Below, piece by piece: positions 29,287 to 37,248 of a stretch of DNA of 64,000 nt; positions within the stretch are counted from its first letter, which is position 1, and each line of letters opens with the position of its first letter. The notes beneath the pieces were generated by a model that saw only the letters and a list, made by a program, of their open reading frames with translations, did no database searches and was not told where the DNA came from. Both the position numbers and the translations under genes were made by a program. The stretch comes from Herbaspirillum rubrisubalbicans (GTDB lineage Bacteria > Pseudomonadota > Gammaproteobacteria > Burkholderiales > Burkholderiaceae_D): NCBI RefSeq assembly GCF_003719195.1, contig NZ_CP024996.1, forward strand, positions 1,674,001 through 1,738,000. The letters are read 5' to 3'.

Positions 29287-31062
29287 CTAGAAGGCGATGC
29301 CCAGCGAGACGTGTGGCCGGATCTGGTGTTTCTGGATGCCATAGGCCAGGTCCAGGTTGAGCGTGCCCACCGGACTGCGCCAGCGCGCCCCGGTGCCCAC
29401 GCCGTGATAGAAGGTCTTGTTGCTCCAGTTGTCGGCGGCAGCTCCGACGTCATAGAACACCGCCGCGCCCCAGCTCTGGGTGAACCAGCGTTGATACTCG
29501 GTACTGCCCACGGCCAGGTACTTGGTCGGATAGACCGTGCCGTTCTGTTCATTGCCGATGCTCTGGTAGCTATAGCCGCGTACCGAGTCATTGCCACCGG
29601 TGCGAAACAGCAGCGAAGGCGGCACTGCGCCGGCACTGCCTTTGGTGAAGACGCCGCCCAGTTCGGCTCGCAAGACCACGATATCGCGTCGGCCGACCGG
29701 CACGAATTGCTTGAAGCGGCCATACAGTCGGGAAAAGCTCTGGTCGGTCAGCAAGCCCTTGAGCGCAAAGCCGGCTTCCAGCGTCAACAGGTTGCCCTGG
29801 CGCGGGAAGATGGGATTGTCCACACGGCGGCGCGACCAGGCGAAGCCAGGTACCAGGGCGCGGTGCTTGCCGGGCGTCACTACGGTGTTGGCTGGCAATG
29901 CGGCGCCGTTTTCCTGGCTCAGTTCATCGCGGTAATAGGTCAGCGAATAGGTGGTGTCGTAGTTCTCGCCAGTGCGTGCGCGCTTGAACCCCACCTGCTG
30001 GCTGCGCAAGTCCACGCCTTCGAGCTGGGTGCGGTCGTAGGAGGTGTTGAGGCTGTTGACGAAGGCCTTTTCATCGGGCGGCATGGCCAGCGACAGGGTG
30101 CCGTACTGACGCTTTTGCTCCAGCCGCACCTGGCTGTCGAAGACGTAGGCACGGTTGAACATGTTGTAGTTCGAATAGCGGCCCTCGACCTGGGCCCCGG
30201 TATCGGTGCTGTAGCCCACCCCGGCGCGGATGCGGTGGGTCGGGAATTCGGTGACCTGCACCTTCACCGGGGTCTGGTCGGGGTGCTCGGGATCGTCGTC
30301 GATGGCGACGATGGCATTGGAAAAATAGGGCGTATTCTGGATTTGCCGTTGCAGGGCCAGCAGCCGGTTCACGTCATAGGGCTCACCGATGATAAGCGGA
30401 TTGACGTTGCGGATGATCGCTTCCGGGTAGCGCCGGGTACCGGTGATCTGCAACGCGCCCAGGGTGAAGGCCGGGCCGCTGTCATAGCGCACCGCCAGCT
30501 CGGCCTGCTGCTCCTGCGGGTCGATGCGGGCCTCGGAGGCGGCGATGCGGGCGGCGGCGTACTTCTTTTGCTGCAGTTGTTCCAGGCCGGTGTTCTTGGC
30601 CTTGTCCCAGTCTTCCTGGCGGAACGGCTGGCCCACCGGCAGCGACCAGTCCTGGCGGATGCGCGCGACCGTGGCCTGGTCTTGGCGCGCAGCCACGCCG
30701 GTGACGCTGATGTCGGTCGCATTGATCTCGGTGCGCGGCCCCGGATCGACGGTGAGGGTGATGCGACGTACCGCCTGCTGGCCGTTGGCAGCAGGTTCGG
30801 TCTGGGCGCTGACCTTGGTGGTGGGGGTGAAATAACCTTCGGTGGAACTGAGTTCGCGCACCTGCTCACCGACGGTATCCATCATGAATTTGAGTTGTTC
30901 GTCGCTGATGTCGTCGCGGTCCTGGTAGCGCGAGATATCCAGAAAATCCTTCAGCAGCGATTGCACCGGCGCGGGTGCCTCGATCTGCACCTGGTAGGCG
31001 GCATAAGCGGTGTCGGCGGCACACCAGAGAAAGGCGATGGCCAGGCTGCGGGTCCAAGTCAT
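29287..31062 (-). CDS. tamA: Omp85-family outer-membrane protein TamA
   Basis: A 591-residue BamA/TamA homologue. A signal peptide (about 1-21, ending TAYA) precedes three POTRA-like domains (about 25-270) and a 16-stranded barrel. The Omp85 lid-lock motif is present as SVRGYSYQ, and the barrel ends in a terminal Phe (LGIAF). It lies upstream of tamB on the same strand, the usual arrangement. It helps fold or insert a subset of outer-membrane proteins including autotransporters. Confidence 0.95.
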   Translation of the reverse strand: MTWTRSLAIAFLWCAADTAYAAYQVQIEAPAPVQSLLKDFLDISRYQDRDDISDEQLKFMMDTVGEQVRELSSTEGYFTPTTKVSAQTEPAANGQQAVRRITLTVDPGPRTEINATDISVTGVAARQDQATVARIRQDWSLPVGQPFRQEDWDKAKNTGLEQLQQKKYAAARIAASEARIDPQEQQAELAVRYDSGPAFTLGALQITGTRRYPEAIIRNVNPLIIGEPYDVNRLLALQRQIQNTPYFSNAIVAIDDDPEHPDQTPVKVQVTEFPTHRIRAGVGYSTDTGAQVEGRYSNYNMFNRAYVFDSQVRLEQKRQYGTLSLAMPPDEKAFVNSLNTSYDRTQLEGVDLRSQQVGFKRARTGENYDTTYSLTYYRDELSQENGAALPANTVVTPGKHRALVPGFAWSRRRVDNPIFPRQGNLLTLEAGFALKGLLTDQSFSRLYGRFKQFVPVGRRDIVVLRAELGGVFTKGSAGAVPPSLLFRTGGNDSVRGYSYQSIGNEQNGTVYPTKYLAVGSTEYQRWFTQSWGAAVFYDVGAAADNWSNKTFYHGVGTGARWRSPVGTLNLDLAYGIQKHQIRPHVSLGIAF

Positions 31063-31390
31063 TGATTCACTGCATCGTATCTGTTATCGGTTGAGGCGGC
31101 CGGCCTGACGCGCCGTGGGGCAAGTCGGGTAGGATGAGGGCTGGCAACGCGCCATCCAGGCCTGACCCGCGCGTTGCGCGGTTAGTTCCTGGCCGGTGCA
31201 GGCGGCCGACAATTCATCTCCGGGACATCCCGGATGCCCCCTAGGGCGTTTGTGATGGGCCAGCCGCTTGCGGGACGCAGGCTTTTCGTGTGCTGCGTCC
31301 AGTTTAATCCCGCTATTGTAATGCCCCTGCCGGGCCGCCGTTATCGTTGATGGTGGCGTTGGGGGGGGCGGCAAATCGAAGGAGAGTCAT
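31063..31390. other. Divergent promoter region of tamA and the ferredoxin reductase gene
   Basis: A 328-base gap between divergent genes. I found no convincing gene, promoter pair or operator. One notable feature is a run of eight G (31361-31368) 22 bases before the GTG start of the reductase gene, just upstream of its AAGGAGAG ribosome site. Confidence 0.4.
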
Positions 31391-32200
31391 GTGGCTAGTA
31401 CCAGTATTGTGAGTATTGATGCGTATTCGGAAAAAGCCAGTTGCGAGCGACTGCTGTGGGTTCATCGCTGGACCGACAAGCTGCTCAGTTTTCGCACCAC
31501 GCGCCCGGCCGGCTATCGTTTCACGGCCGGGCAGTTCGCCCGCCTGGGCTTGGAGATCGAGGGCGAGGTGGTCTCGCGTGCCTATTCCATCACTTCCGCG
31601 GAAGGGGCCGATTACCTGGAGTACTACGCCATCATCGTGCCGGAAGGAAAGTTCACTTCGCGCCTGAACCAGCTTGAGCCGGGCGATCCGATCTGGGTGG
31701 AAAAGCTCAGTTATGGCTTCCTGACCGCTGATCGCTTCACCGATGGCAAGCAGTTGTGGATGCTGGCCACCGGTACCGGGCTGGGGCCATACGTCTCCAT
31801 CCTGCAGCAGCCCGAGGTGTGGCGCCGTTTCGACGACCTGGTGGTGGTGCATGGCGTGCGCCAGCGCGAGGAACTGGCCTATGCCGACACGTTTGCCCAA
31901 TTGCGCCAGCAGGCCGGGCAGCAGGGGCTGCCGGCGCGACTGCATCTGCTGCGTTGCGTCACGAGGGAGACCGATCTGCCACAAGCGCCGGGCTGGCTGA
32001 CCGGACGCATCACCAACCTGCTCAAGGAAGGGGCGCTGGAACGGGCCTGCGGCGTGGCGCTGAACCTGGAACAAAGCCGCGTCATGGCCTGTGGTAACCC
32101 GGATATGGTCACCGAGCTGCGCGAACTGTTGCGCGAACGCGGTATGACACCCTTGCGCCGTACCGGGGGCGGGCAGTTCGTGACAGAGGATTATTGGTAA
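31391..32200 (+). CDS. fpr: Ferredoxin-NADP(+) reductase, subclass IA-like bacterial type
   Basis: A 269-residue flavoenzyme that moves electrons between NADP(H) and ferredoxin or flavodoxin, relevant to Fe-S repair and oxidative stress. FAD binding is shown by SRAYSITSA (RxYS motif) and NADP binding by LATGTGLGPY. The C-terminal VTEDYW ends in an aromatic residue that stacks on the flavin, as in bacterial FPRs. The GTG start at 31391 is preferred because AAGGAGAG lies 4-11 bases upstream and it gives the expected MASTSIV start; the overlapping ATG at 31389 is out of frame. Confidence 0.92.
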   Translation: MASTSIVSIDAYSEKASCERLLWVHRWTDKLLSFRTTRPAGYRFTAGQFARLGLEIEGEVVSRAYSITSAEGADYLEYYAIIVPEGKFTSRLNQLEPGDPIWVEKLSYGFLTADRFTDGKQLWMLATGTGLGPYVSILQQPEVWRRFDDLVVVHGVRQREELAYADTFAQLRQQAGQQGLPARLHLLRCVTRETDLPQAPGWLTGRITNLLKEGALERACGVALNLEQSRVMACGNPDMVTELRELLRERGMTPLRRTGGGQFVTEDYW

Positions 32201-32557
32201 GTAGTGTAACGAGGGGGGGCATTTCCAGGGGACTTCATCACTTGCCGAGCTGGGATGCAGATTATTTTCGATATCCTCACTAAAAGCCGCGGCCCGAATT
32301 TTTTCTATTGACACGTCGAATAAATTCGATTTTTCATGGAAATAACGCCATTTCCTTTCTGTTTTCGCCAGATTTTCTCTATCTCCTATTCATGGAAGTT
32401 TTGTGATGCCGTAACGGCATCGTCGGACGCGGGGAGCCAACATCGATAAAGGTAAATCGAGGGCAGCTAGCCGAGGCAATACATGGGAGGGCGAGCCGGG
32501 ACAATGATGTCGTGGCATCGCCACCTGTCAGTCAATTGAACCATTTGTGGGGGTAGC
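32201..32557. other. Intergenic region upstream of an orphan response regulator
   Basis: A 357-base gene-free region, more AT-rich than its surroundings. It contains TTGACA (32308-32313), a consensus -35, with a perfect 6-2-6 palindrome TCGAATAAATTCGA (32316-32329) where the promoter spacer would be, though no good -10 follows at 17 bases. A second perfect inverted repeat (32405-32421, arms GATGCCG/CGGCATC around TAA) lies further down. Both could bind a regulator. Confidence 0.45.
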
Positions 32558-33223
32558 ATGAATTTGAAGAAAGTCCTGCACGTAGCCATTGCCGATGATC
32601 ACCCCATCGTGCTGGGTGCGCTCAGGGGGGAGCTGGCGCGCCTGCCGGAAATCCGTATCGACCTGGAGGTCGAAAATGGCGAGGCCCTGATCAGTGCGCT
32701 CAAGCGTTCTCCTTGCGAGATTGTCATCACCGACTTTGCCATGCCGGCCGACGATAGCGATGAATCGGACGGCTTTGCGCTGGTCAAGCGCCTCAAGACC
32801 GAGCATCCCTCCACCAAGGTGATCGTCTACACCGCCATGAACAATGGCGCGGTGATCCGGCGCCTGTATCGTATGGGCGTCTTTGCGGTGATCAACAAGC
32901 GCGAGAAGACCGATGAACTGATCAACGCCTGCTTGGCTACGCAGAGCAGCAAGCAGTTGTATTTCCCGGTGTCGTTGCGGGGTGAACTGGAGATGAGCTG
33001 GGCCCAGGGTGAAGGTTTCGGTCTGGTGCGCGAGCTGACCCAGAGCGAACTGGAGGTGGTGCGGCTGTTCGTGGAAGGGCAGTCGTTGGGCGAGATCTGC
33101 GAACGGCTCTCGCGCACCCCCAGTACCATCAGTACTCACAAGAACAATGCCATGCGCAAGCTGGGTTTGAGTACCGATGCTGATCTGATCAAGTATGCGT
33201 ATTCGACCGGGATGATCAACTAA
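32558..33223 (+). CDS. Orphan NarL/FixJ-family response regulator, RcsB/BvgA-like
   Basis: A 221-residue transcription regulator. The receiver domain (about 5-125) has the acidic pocket IADDHP, the phosphoacceptor D59 in IVITDFAMP, a Thr in IVYTAM and Lys in INKREK. The C-terminal LuxR-type helix-turn-helix (about 160-215) has LTQSELEVVRLFVEGQSLGE and TISTHKNNAMRKLG. A GGGGG ribosome site precedes the ATG. No kinase is adjacent, so it is an orphan. It is distantly similar to the regulator at 43978-44637, and cross-talk with that phosphorelay is conceivable. Confidence 0.9.
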   Translation: MNLKKVLHVAIADDHPIVLGALRGELARLPEIRIDLEVENGEALISALKRSPCEIVITDFAMPADDSDESDGFALVKRLKTEHPSTKVIVYTAMNNGAVIRRLYRMGVFAVINKREKTDELINACLATQSSKQLYFPVSLRGELEMSWAQGEGFGLVRELTQSELEVVRLFVEGQSLGEICERLSRTPSTISTHKNNAMRKLGLSTDADLIKYAYSTGMIN

Positions 33224-33431
33224 GCACGCGGTACGCTTGCGTCCCGGTCATGTAGGCAGCCTCGCTATCGGGTGGGGTTGCCGTTTTGCGTAGGGATGAG
33301 CATAAATGGTCCAGCGATGAATTTGCATAGGCATACTGCTTGAGCCAACGCTCATTCATCGTTCGGGGGTAGCGCTTCATCCAGATTGACGTCAAATCTC
33401 ATCGGACAAGGCAAGACGGTTGGGTAGGACA

Positions 33432-33470
33432 AAGCAAAAAGCCCGGTCACCAGGACCGGGCTTTTTGCTT
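33432..33470 (-). terminator. Rho-independent terminator after tRNA-His (bidirectional)
   Basis: A perfect 17-bp stem (33432-33448 with 33454-33470) around a 5-base loop, with GC-rich core and A5/T5 runs inside the arms, so it can work in both directions. It lies just past the 3' end of the minus-strand tRNA-His gene and 209 bases after the response-regulator gene. Confidence 0.9.
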
Positions 33471-33477
33471 GAATCTT

Positions 33478-33554
33478 TGGGGTGGCTGATGGGACTCGAA
33501 CCCACGACGACAGGAATCACAATCCTGGACTCTACCAACTGAGCTACAGCCACC
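33478..33554 (-). tRNA. tRNA-His (GTG anticodon)
   Basis: 77 bases including encoded CCA. On the minus strand it reads GGTGGCTGTAGCTCAGTTGG at the 5' end, with the extra G at -1 that is the identity mark of tRNA-His. The anticodon loop TTGTGAT gives GTG. The T-arm GGGTTCGAGTCCC and matching acceptor stem complete the cloverleaf. Confidence 0.97.
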
Positions 33555-33690
33555 GTCGACTGTCAGACAGACTTGCGTCCGTCATCAAGTAAGCAAAAGA
33601 TTATACAAACACTTGGAGGGAATGGCAACAGTATTTCAATGCAAAATGGCAATTTCCATGAAATTTCCTCTTGCGCCTTACCTGGGCCCT

Positions 33691-34584
33691 TCATGCCCCT
33701 GCTTGCGGCTGCAAGGCCTGTACCGGGGGATCGAGCTTGAGCAAACCTCGGAAAGCCTGTTCCAGCGTAGACCGGCTGCTGGTCGTGAAGCCCGCCAGCG
33801 AGCCGGTGGCGGCCTGGGTCAGCAGGGCATCGGTTTCAAGCAGGCGCTGCAATTGCCGCGTCACGGCTTGTCCAGTATCGATGATGTCTGGCACTGCCCC
33901 CACCAGGCGCTGGCAAACGCTTTCGATAGCTGGGCGCACGAACGGATAGTGGGTGCAGCCCAGTACCAGCGTATCGGCCCCTTGTTCCAGCAGCGGCGTC
34001 AGGTAGCGCTCCAACAATTGCACCGTGGCCGGCGAATACAGTTCGCCTTTCTCGATCAAGTCCACCAGTCCCACGCAGGCTTGCGGTAGATAACGGACCC
34101 GGTATTGCGCCTCCATTTGCGCCTGCAGCAAGGCAAAGCGCTTGCTGGCCAGCGTGCTGCGGGTGGCCAGCACGCCTACGGTAGCGCTGCGGGTTTGCTG
34201 GGCAGCGGGTTTGAGGCCCGGCTCGATACCCACCACCGGCAGTTGCGGCCAGTGCACCCGGATGGCCTGGATGGCTGCGGCGGTGGCGGTATTGCAGGCC
34301 ACCACCAGGGCCTTGATCCGCTGGTCGATCAGGAAGGAGGCGATGGTCAGCGAGCGCTCCACGATCTGTTCATCGGTCTTCTCGCCATAGGGCGCATAGC
34401 CGGCGTCGGCGAAGTAGAGCAGTTGTTCGCGGGGCAGGGCGGCATGGATGTGTTGCAGCACCGACAGGCCACCAACGCCGGAATCGAAAATGCCGACCGC
34501 GGCATCGGCTGCGGTCGGCATCGGGGTGGTGCGCTCCAGGTTCACGGCAGAAGGTGTGAGGGCTTGCTTGACGGCTTCTTTCAT
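33691..34584 (-). CDS. murI: Glutamate racemase
   Basis: A 297-residue enzyme that makes D-glutamate for peptidoglycan in the cytoplasm. Two-cysteine racemase motifs are intact: GIFDSGVGGLSVL at 31-43, the first catalytic Cys C97 in ACNTATAA, and the second C210 in LGCTHYPF. The first 20 residues are less conserved, so an internal start at M22 (MPTAADA) is possible. It follows the fumarase gene by 43 bases on the same strand and is probably the last gene of that operon. Confidence 0.94.
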   Translation of the reverse strand: MKEAVKQALTPSAVNLERTTPMPTAADAAVGIFDSGVGGLSVLQHIHAALPREQLLYFADAGYAPYGEKTDEQIVERSLTIASFLIDQRIKALVVACNTATAAAIQAIRVHWPQLPVVGIEPGLKPAAQQTRSATVGVLATRSTLASKRFALLQAQMEAQYRVRYLPQACVGLVDLIEKGELYSPATVQLLERYLTPLLEQGADTLVLGCTHYPFVRPAIESVCQRLVGAVPDIIDTGQAVTRQLQRLLETDALLTQAATGSLAGFTTSSRSTLEQAFRGLLKLDPPVQALQPQAGA

Positions 34585-34627
34585 GGTGCTGCGCGCGCTC
34601 CTGCGGTGAAGGTGCTTGGGTCGTGAA

Positions 34628-36169
34628 TCAAGCCGTGGTGACCGGGATCTTGGACAGGGAGACGCTCTGGGCGATCTTTTCCTTCCATTCGGCGGGGCCG
34701 GTGTTGTGCACCGAAATACCGTTGGCGTCCACTGCCACCGTCACGGGCATGTCCTTGACCTCGAACTCGTAGATCGCTTCCATGCCCAGATCGGCAAAGC
34801 CCAGCACCTTGGCCGACTTGATCGCCTTGGACACCAGATAGGCCGAACCACCCACGGCCATCAGATAGGCCGACTTGTGCTTCTTGATCGCCTCGATGGC
34901 AGCCGGGCCGCGTTCGGACTTGCCGATCATGGAGATCAGGCCGGTCTGTTCCAGCATCATGTCGGTGAACTTGTCCATGCGGGTGGCGGTGGTCGGGCCA
35001 GCCGGGCCCACCACTTCGTCGCGCACCGGATCGACCGGGCCGACGTAGTAGATCACGCGGTTGGTGAAGTCCACCGGCAGCTTTTCGCCCTTGGCCAGCA
35101 TGTCCTGGATGCGCTTGTGGGCGGCATCGCGGCCGGTCAGCATCTTGCCGTTCAAGAGCAAGGTCTGGCCCGGCTTCCAGGAAGCGACTTCTTCCTTGGT
35201 CAGGGTATCCAGGTCGACGCGCTTGGATTTCTCGGTGTCGGCCACCCACTGCACTTGCGGCCAGTCCGACAGCGACGGCGGTTCCATGTAGGCCGGGCCC
35301 GAGCCATCCAGCACGAAGTGGCCGTGGCGGGTCGCAGCACAGTTGGGGATCATCGCCACCGGCTTGGAAGCCGCGTGGGTCGGATGCATCATGATCTTCA
35401 CATCCAGCACGGTGGTCAGGCCGCCCAGGCCCTGGGCACCGATGCCCAGTGCATTGACCTTCTCATAGAGCTCGATGCGCAGTTCCTCGGTCTTGTTCTG
35501 CGGGCCGCGCTTCAAGAGCTCGTACATGTCGATGTCTTCCATCAGCACTTCCTTGGCCATCAGCATGGCTTTTTCGGCAGTGCCGCCGATACCGATGCCC
35601 AGCATCCCCGGCGGGCACCAGCCGGCACCCATGGTGGGCACGGTCTTCAAGACCCAGTCCACCAGGTTGTCGGAGGGGTTCAACATGACGAACTTGGTCT
35701 TGTTTTCCGAGCCACCGCCCTTGGCGGCGATCTGCACGTCCACCGTGTTGCCCGGAACCAGTTCCATGTGGATCACGGCCGGGGTGTTGTCCTTGGTGTT
35801 CTTGCGCTCGAATTGCGGGTCGGCCACGATGGAGGCGCGCAGCACGTTGTCCGGGTGCGAGTAGCCGCGACGCACGCCTTCGTTGACGGCGTCGGCGATC
35901 GAACCCGAGAAGCCCTCGAAGCGCACGCCCATGCCGATCTTCAGGAACACGTTGACGATGCCGGTGTCCTGGCAGATCGGACGCTTGCCCTCGGCGCACA
36001 TGCGCGAGTTGGTCAGGATCTGGGCGATGGCGTCCTTGGCCGCCGGGCTCTGCTCGGTTTCATAGGCGCGCGCCAGATGGGCGATATAGTCGGCCGGATG
36101 GTAGTAGCTGATGTACTGCAACGCGGCGGCGACGGATTCGATGAGATCGTCTTGCTTGATGATGGTCAT
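34628..36169 (-). CDS. fumA: Class I (iron-sulfur) fumarate hydratase
   Basis: A 513-residue [4Fe-4S] fumarase that hydrates fumarate to malate in the TCA cycle. The N-terminal alpha-domain has cluster-ligand regions with Cys in SRMCAEGKRPICQDTG, WCPPGMLGIGIGGTAEK and CAATRHGHF; the beta-domain at the C-terminus includes GPTTATRMDKFTD and VGGSAYLVSKAI. The ATG at 36169 is chosen because MTIIKQDD starts the conserved region. The upstream neighbour is the yqhA-like gene 32 bases away. Class I enzymes are oxygen-sensitive; many betaproteobacteria also have a class II enzyme elsewhere. Confidence 0.94.
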   Translation of the reverse strand: MTIIKQDDLIESVAAALQYISYYHPADYIAHLARAYETEQSPAAKDAIAQILTNSRMCAEGKRPICQDTGIVNVFLKIGMGVRFEGFSGSIADAVNEGVRRGYSHPDNVLRASIVADPQFERKNTKDNTPAVIHMELVPGNTVDVQIAAKGGGSENKTKFVMLNPSDNLVDWVLKTVPTMGAGWCPPGMLGIGIGGTAEKAMLMAKEVLMEDIDMYELLKRGPQNKTEELRIELYEKVNALGIGAQGLGGLTTVLDVKIMMHPTHAASKPVAMIPNCAATRHGHFVLDGSGPAYMEPPSLSDWPQVQWVADTEKSKRVDLDTLTKEEVASWKPGQTLLLNGKMLTGRDAAHKRIQDMLAKGEKLPVDFTNRVIYYVGPVDPVRDEVVGPAGPTTATRMDKFTDMMLEQTGLISMIGKSERGPAAIEAIKKHKSAYLMAVGGSAYLVSKAIKSAKVLGFADLGMEAIYEFEVKDMPVTVAVDANGISVHNTGPAEWKEKIAQSVSLSKIPVTTA

Positions 36170-36201
36170 GGCTGGTTCTCTCAGGTGTGGATGGGGCAAA
36201 C

Positions 36202-36822
36202 TCAGTGCGGCTTGTCGGATGGGGCGGATGGCTCGGAAGGATGGACCATCAAGCGGTCACAGTAGGCGATGGCCATGGCCGACAAGAGGAAAGCGATGTG
36301 GATGCCGGTCTGCGCAATGAGGGTCTTGGCATCGTACAGGTTGGCATTGATGAAGGTCTTCAACAGGTGGATCGAGGAAATGCCGATGATGGCCGTGGCC
36401 AGCTTGACCTTCAGTACCGAAGCATTCACATGCGACAACCACTCGGGCTGGTCAGGGTGGCCTTCCAGGTTCATGCGTGAGACGAAAGTTTCATATCCTC
36501 CCACGATCACCATGATCAGCAGGTTGGAAATCATCACCACGTCGATCAGCGCCAGTACCACCAGCATGATGGTTTGTTCATTGAGCTTTTCCGGGCGGAT
36601 GGCGCCGGGAATGGCCACCGCATCGAGGATATGGTCCAGTGAACTGGCGCTGCCCATGGCCGCACCGATCAGGTCCACCAGCTCGACCCAGAAGTGATAG
36701 ACGTAGACGCATTGCGCCAGGATCAGCCCCAGGTACAGCGGTAGCTGCAGCCAGCGGCTCATGAAAATCAGGTTGGGCAGGATGCCGATCTTGCGGGGAG
36801 GCTGGGGCGACAGGTTTTTCAT
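36202..36822 (-). CDS. UPF0114 (YqhA) family membrane protein
   Basis: A 206-residue inner-membrane protein with four hydrophobic segments (about 22-42, 70-95 weak, 86-108, 140-160 and 168-188). The sequence YETFVSR after VMISNLLIMVIVGG is the hallmark of the YqhA/TIGR00645 family. Function is unknown. It is the first gene of a likely yqhA-fumarase-murI operon. Confidence 0.85.
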   Translation of the reverse strand: MKNLSPQPPRKIGILPNLIFMSRWLQLPLYLGLILAQCVYVYHFWVELVDLIGAAMGSASSLDHILDAVAIPGAIRPEKLNEQTIMLVVLALIDVVMISNLLIMVIVGGYETFVSRMNLEGHPDQPEWLSHVNASVLKVKLATAIIGISSIHLLKTFINANLYDAKTLIAQTGIHIAFLLSAMAIAYCDRLMVHPSEPSAPSDKPH

Positions 36823-37248
36823 GGGTCTGTACAGTACGCTTGATTCTGGCGGATGGTGGCGATATCCGATGATGGTGCCAGGCTTGTCACCGCAAGCTCG
36901 GCTTCGGATTTGGGGCCGTATTCTACACGCCCTTGAGCCGATTCCGTGGACGACCCTTCAGGCTGTCGCAGATCAAATATGATGCGGCAGGTGCCTGCGG
37001 GAAACACCGTCCTGTGCCAGAATGTCAAAATGTTGTCCTGGACATAAGGCTGGAAAAGCTGGGAAGGGTGAACATAAGAGGCAAGAGTGAAACAGCGATA
37101 TGAAGGTTGCCATCGAAGATCGCCTTCGATGGCGACCGGGGCGGCCCAGTGCCTGCCTTGCTTGCGCGCATGGCTGCAGTGTAAGGACTGAGTAAGTGAA
37201 GCGGCCTATGTTTTGCGGAAAGCAAAAACAAACCTTGTGGAGACTACC
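36823..37248. other. Divergent intergenic region of the yqhA-like gene and acsA
   Basis: 426 bases without a convincing gene. The half nearer acsA holds a perfect 10-5-10 inverted repeat listed separately. I could not identify confident promoters in either direction. Confidence 0.4.
37109..37133. promoter_or_regulatory. Perfect 10-bp inverted repeat upstream of acsA
   Basis: Arms GCCATCGAAG and CTTCGATGGC around a 5-base spacer, 115 bases before the acsA start. It could be an operator or an mRNA leader hairpin. No T-run follows, so it is not a standard terminator. Confidence 0.5.

Noticed and set aside
31084..31374. 96-codon minus-strand reading frame upstream of the reductase gene
   Set aside because: No ribosome site, Pro/Arg/His-rich low-quality composition, and it lies in the divergent promoter region.
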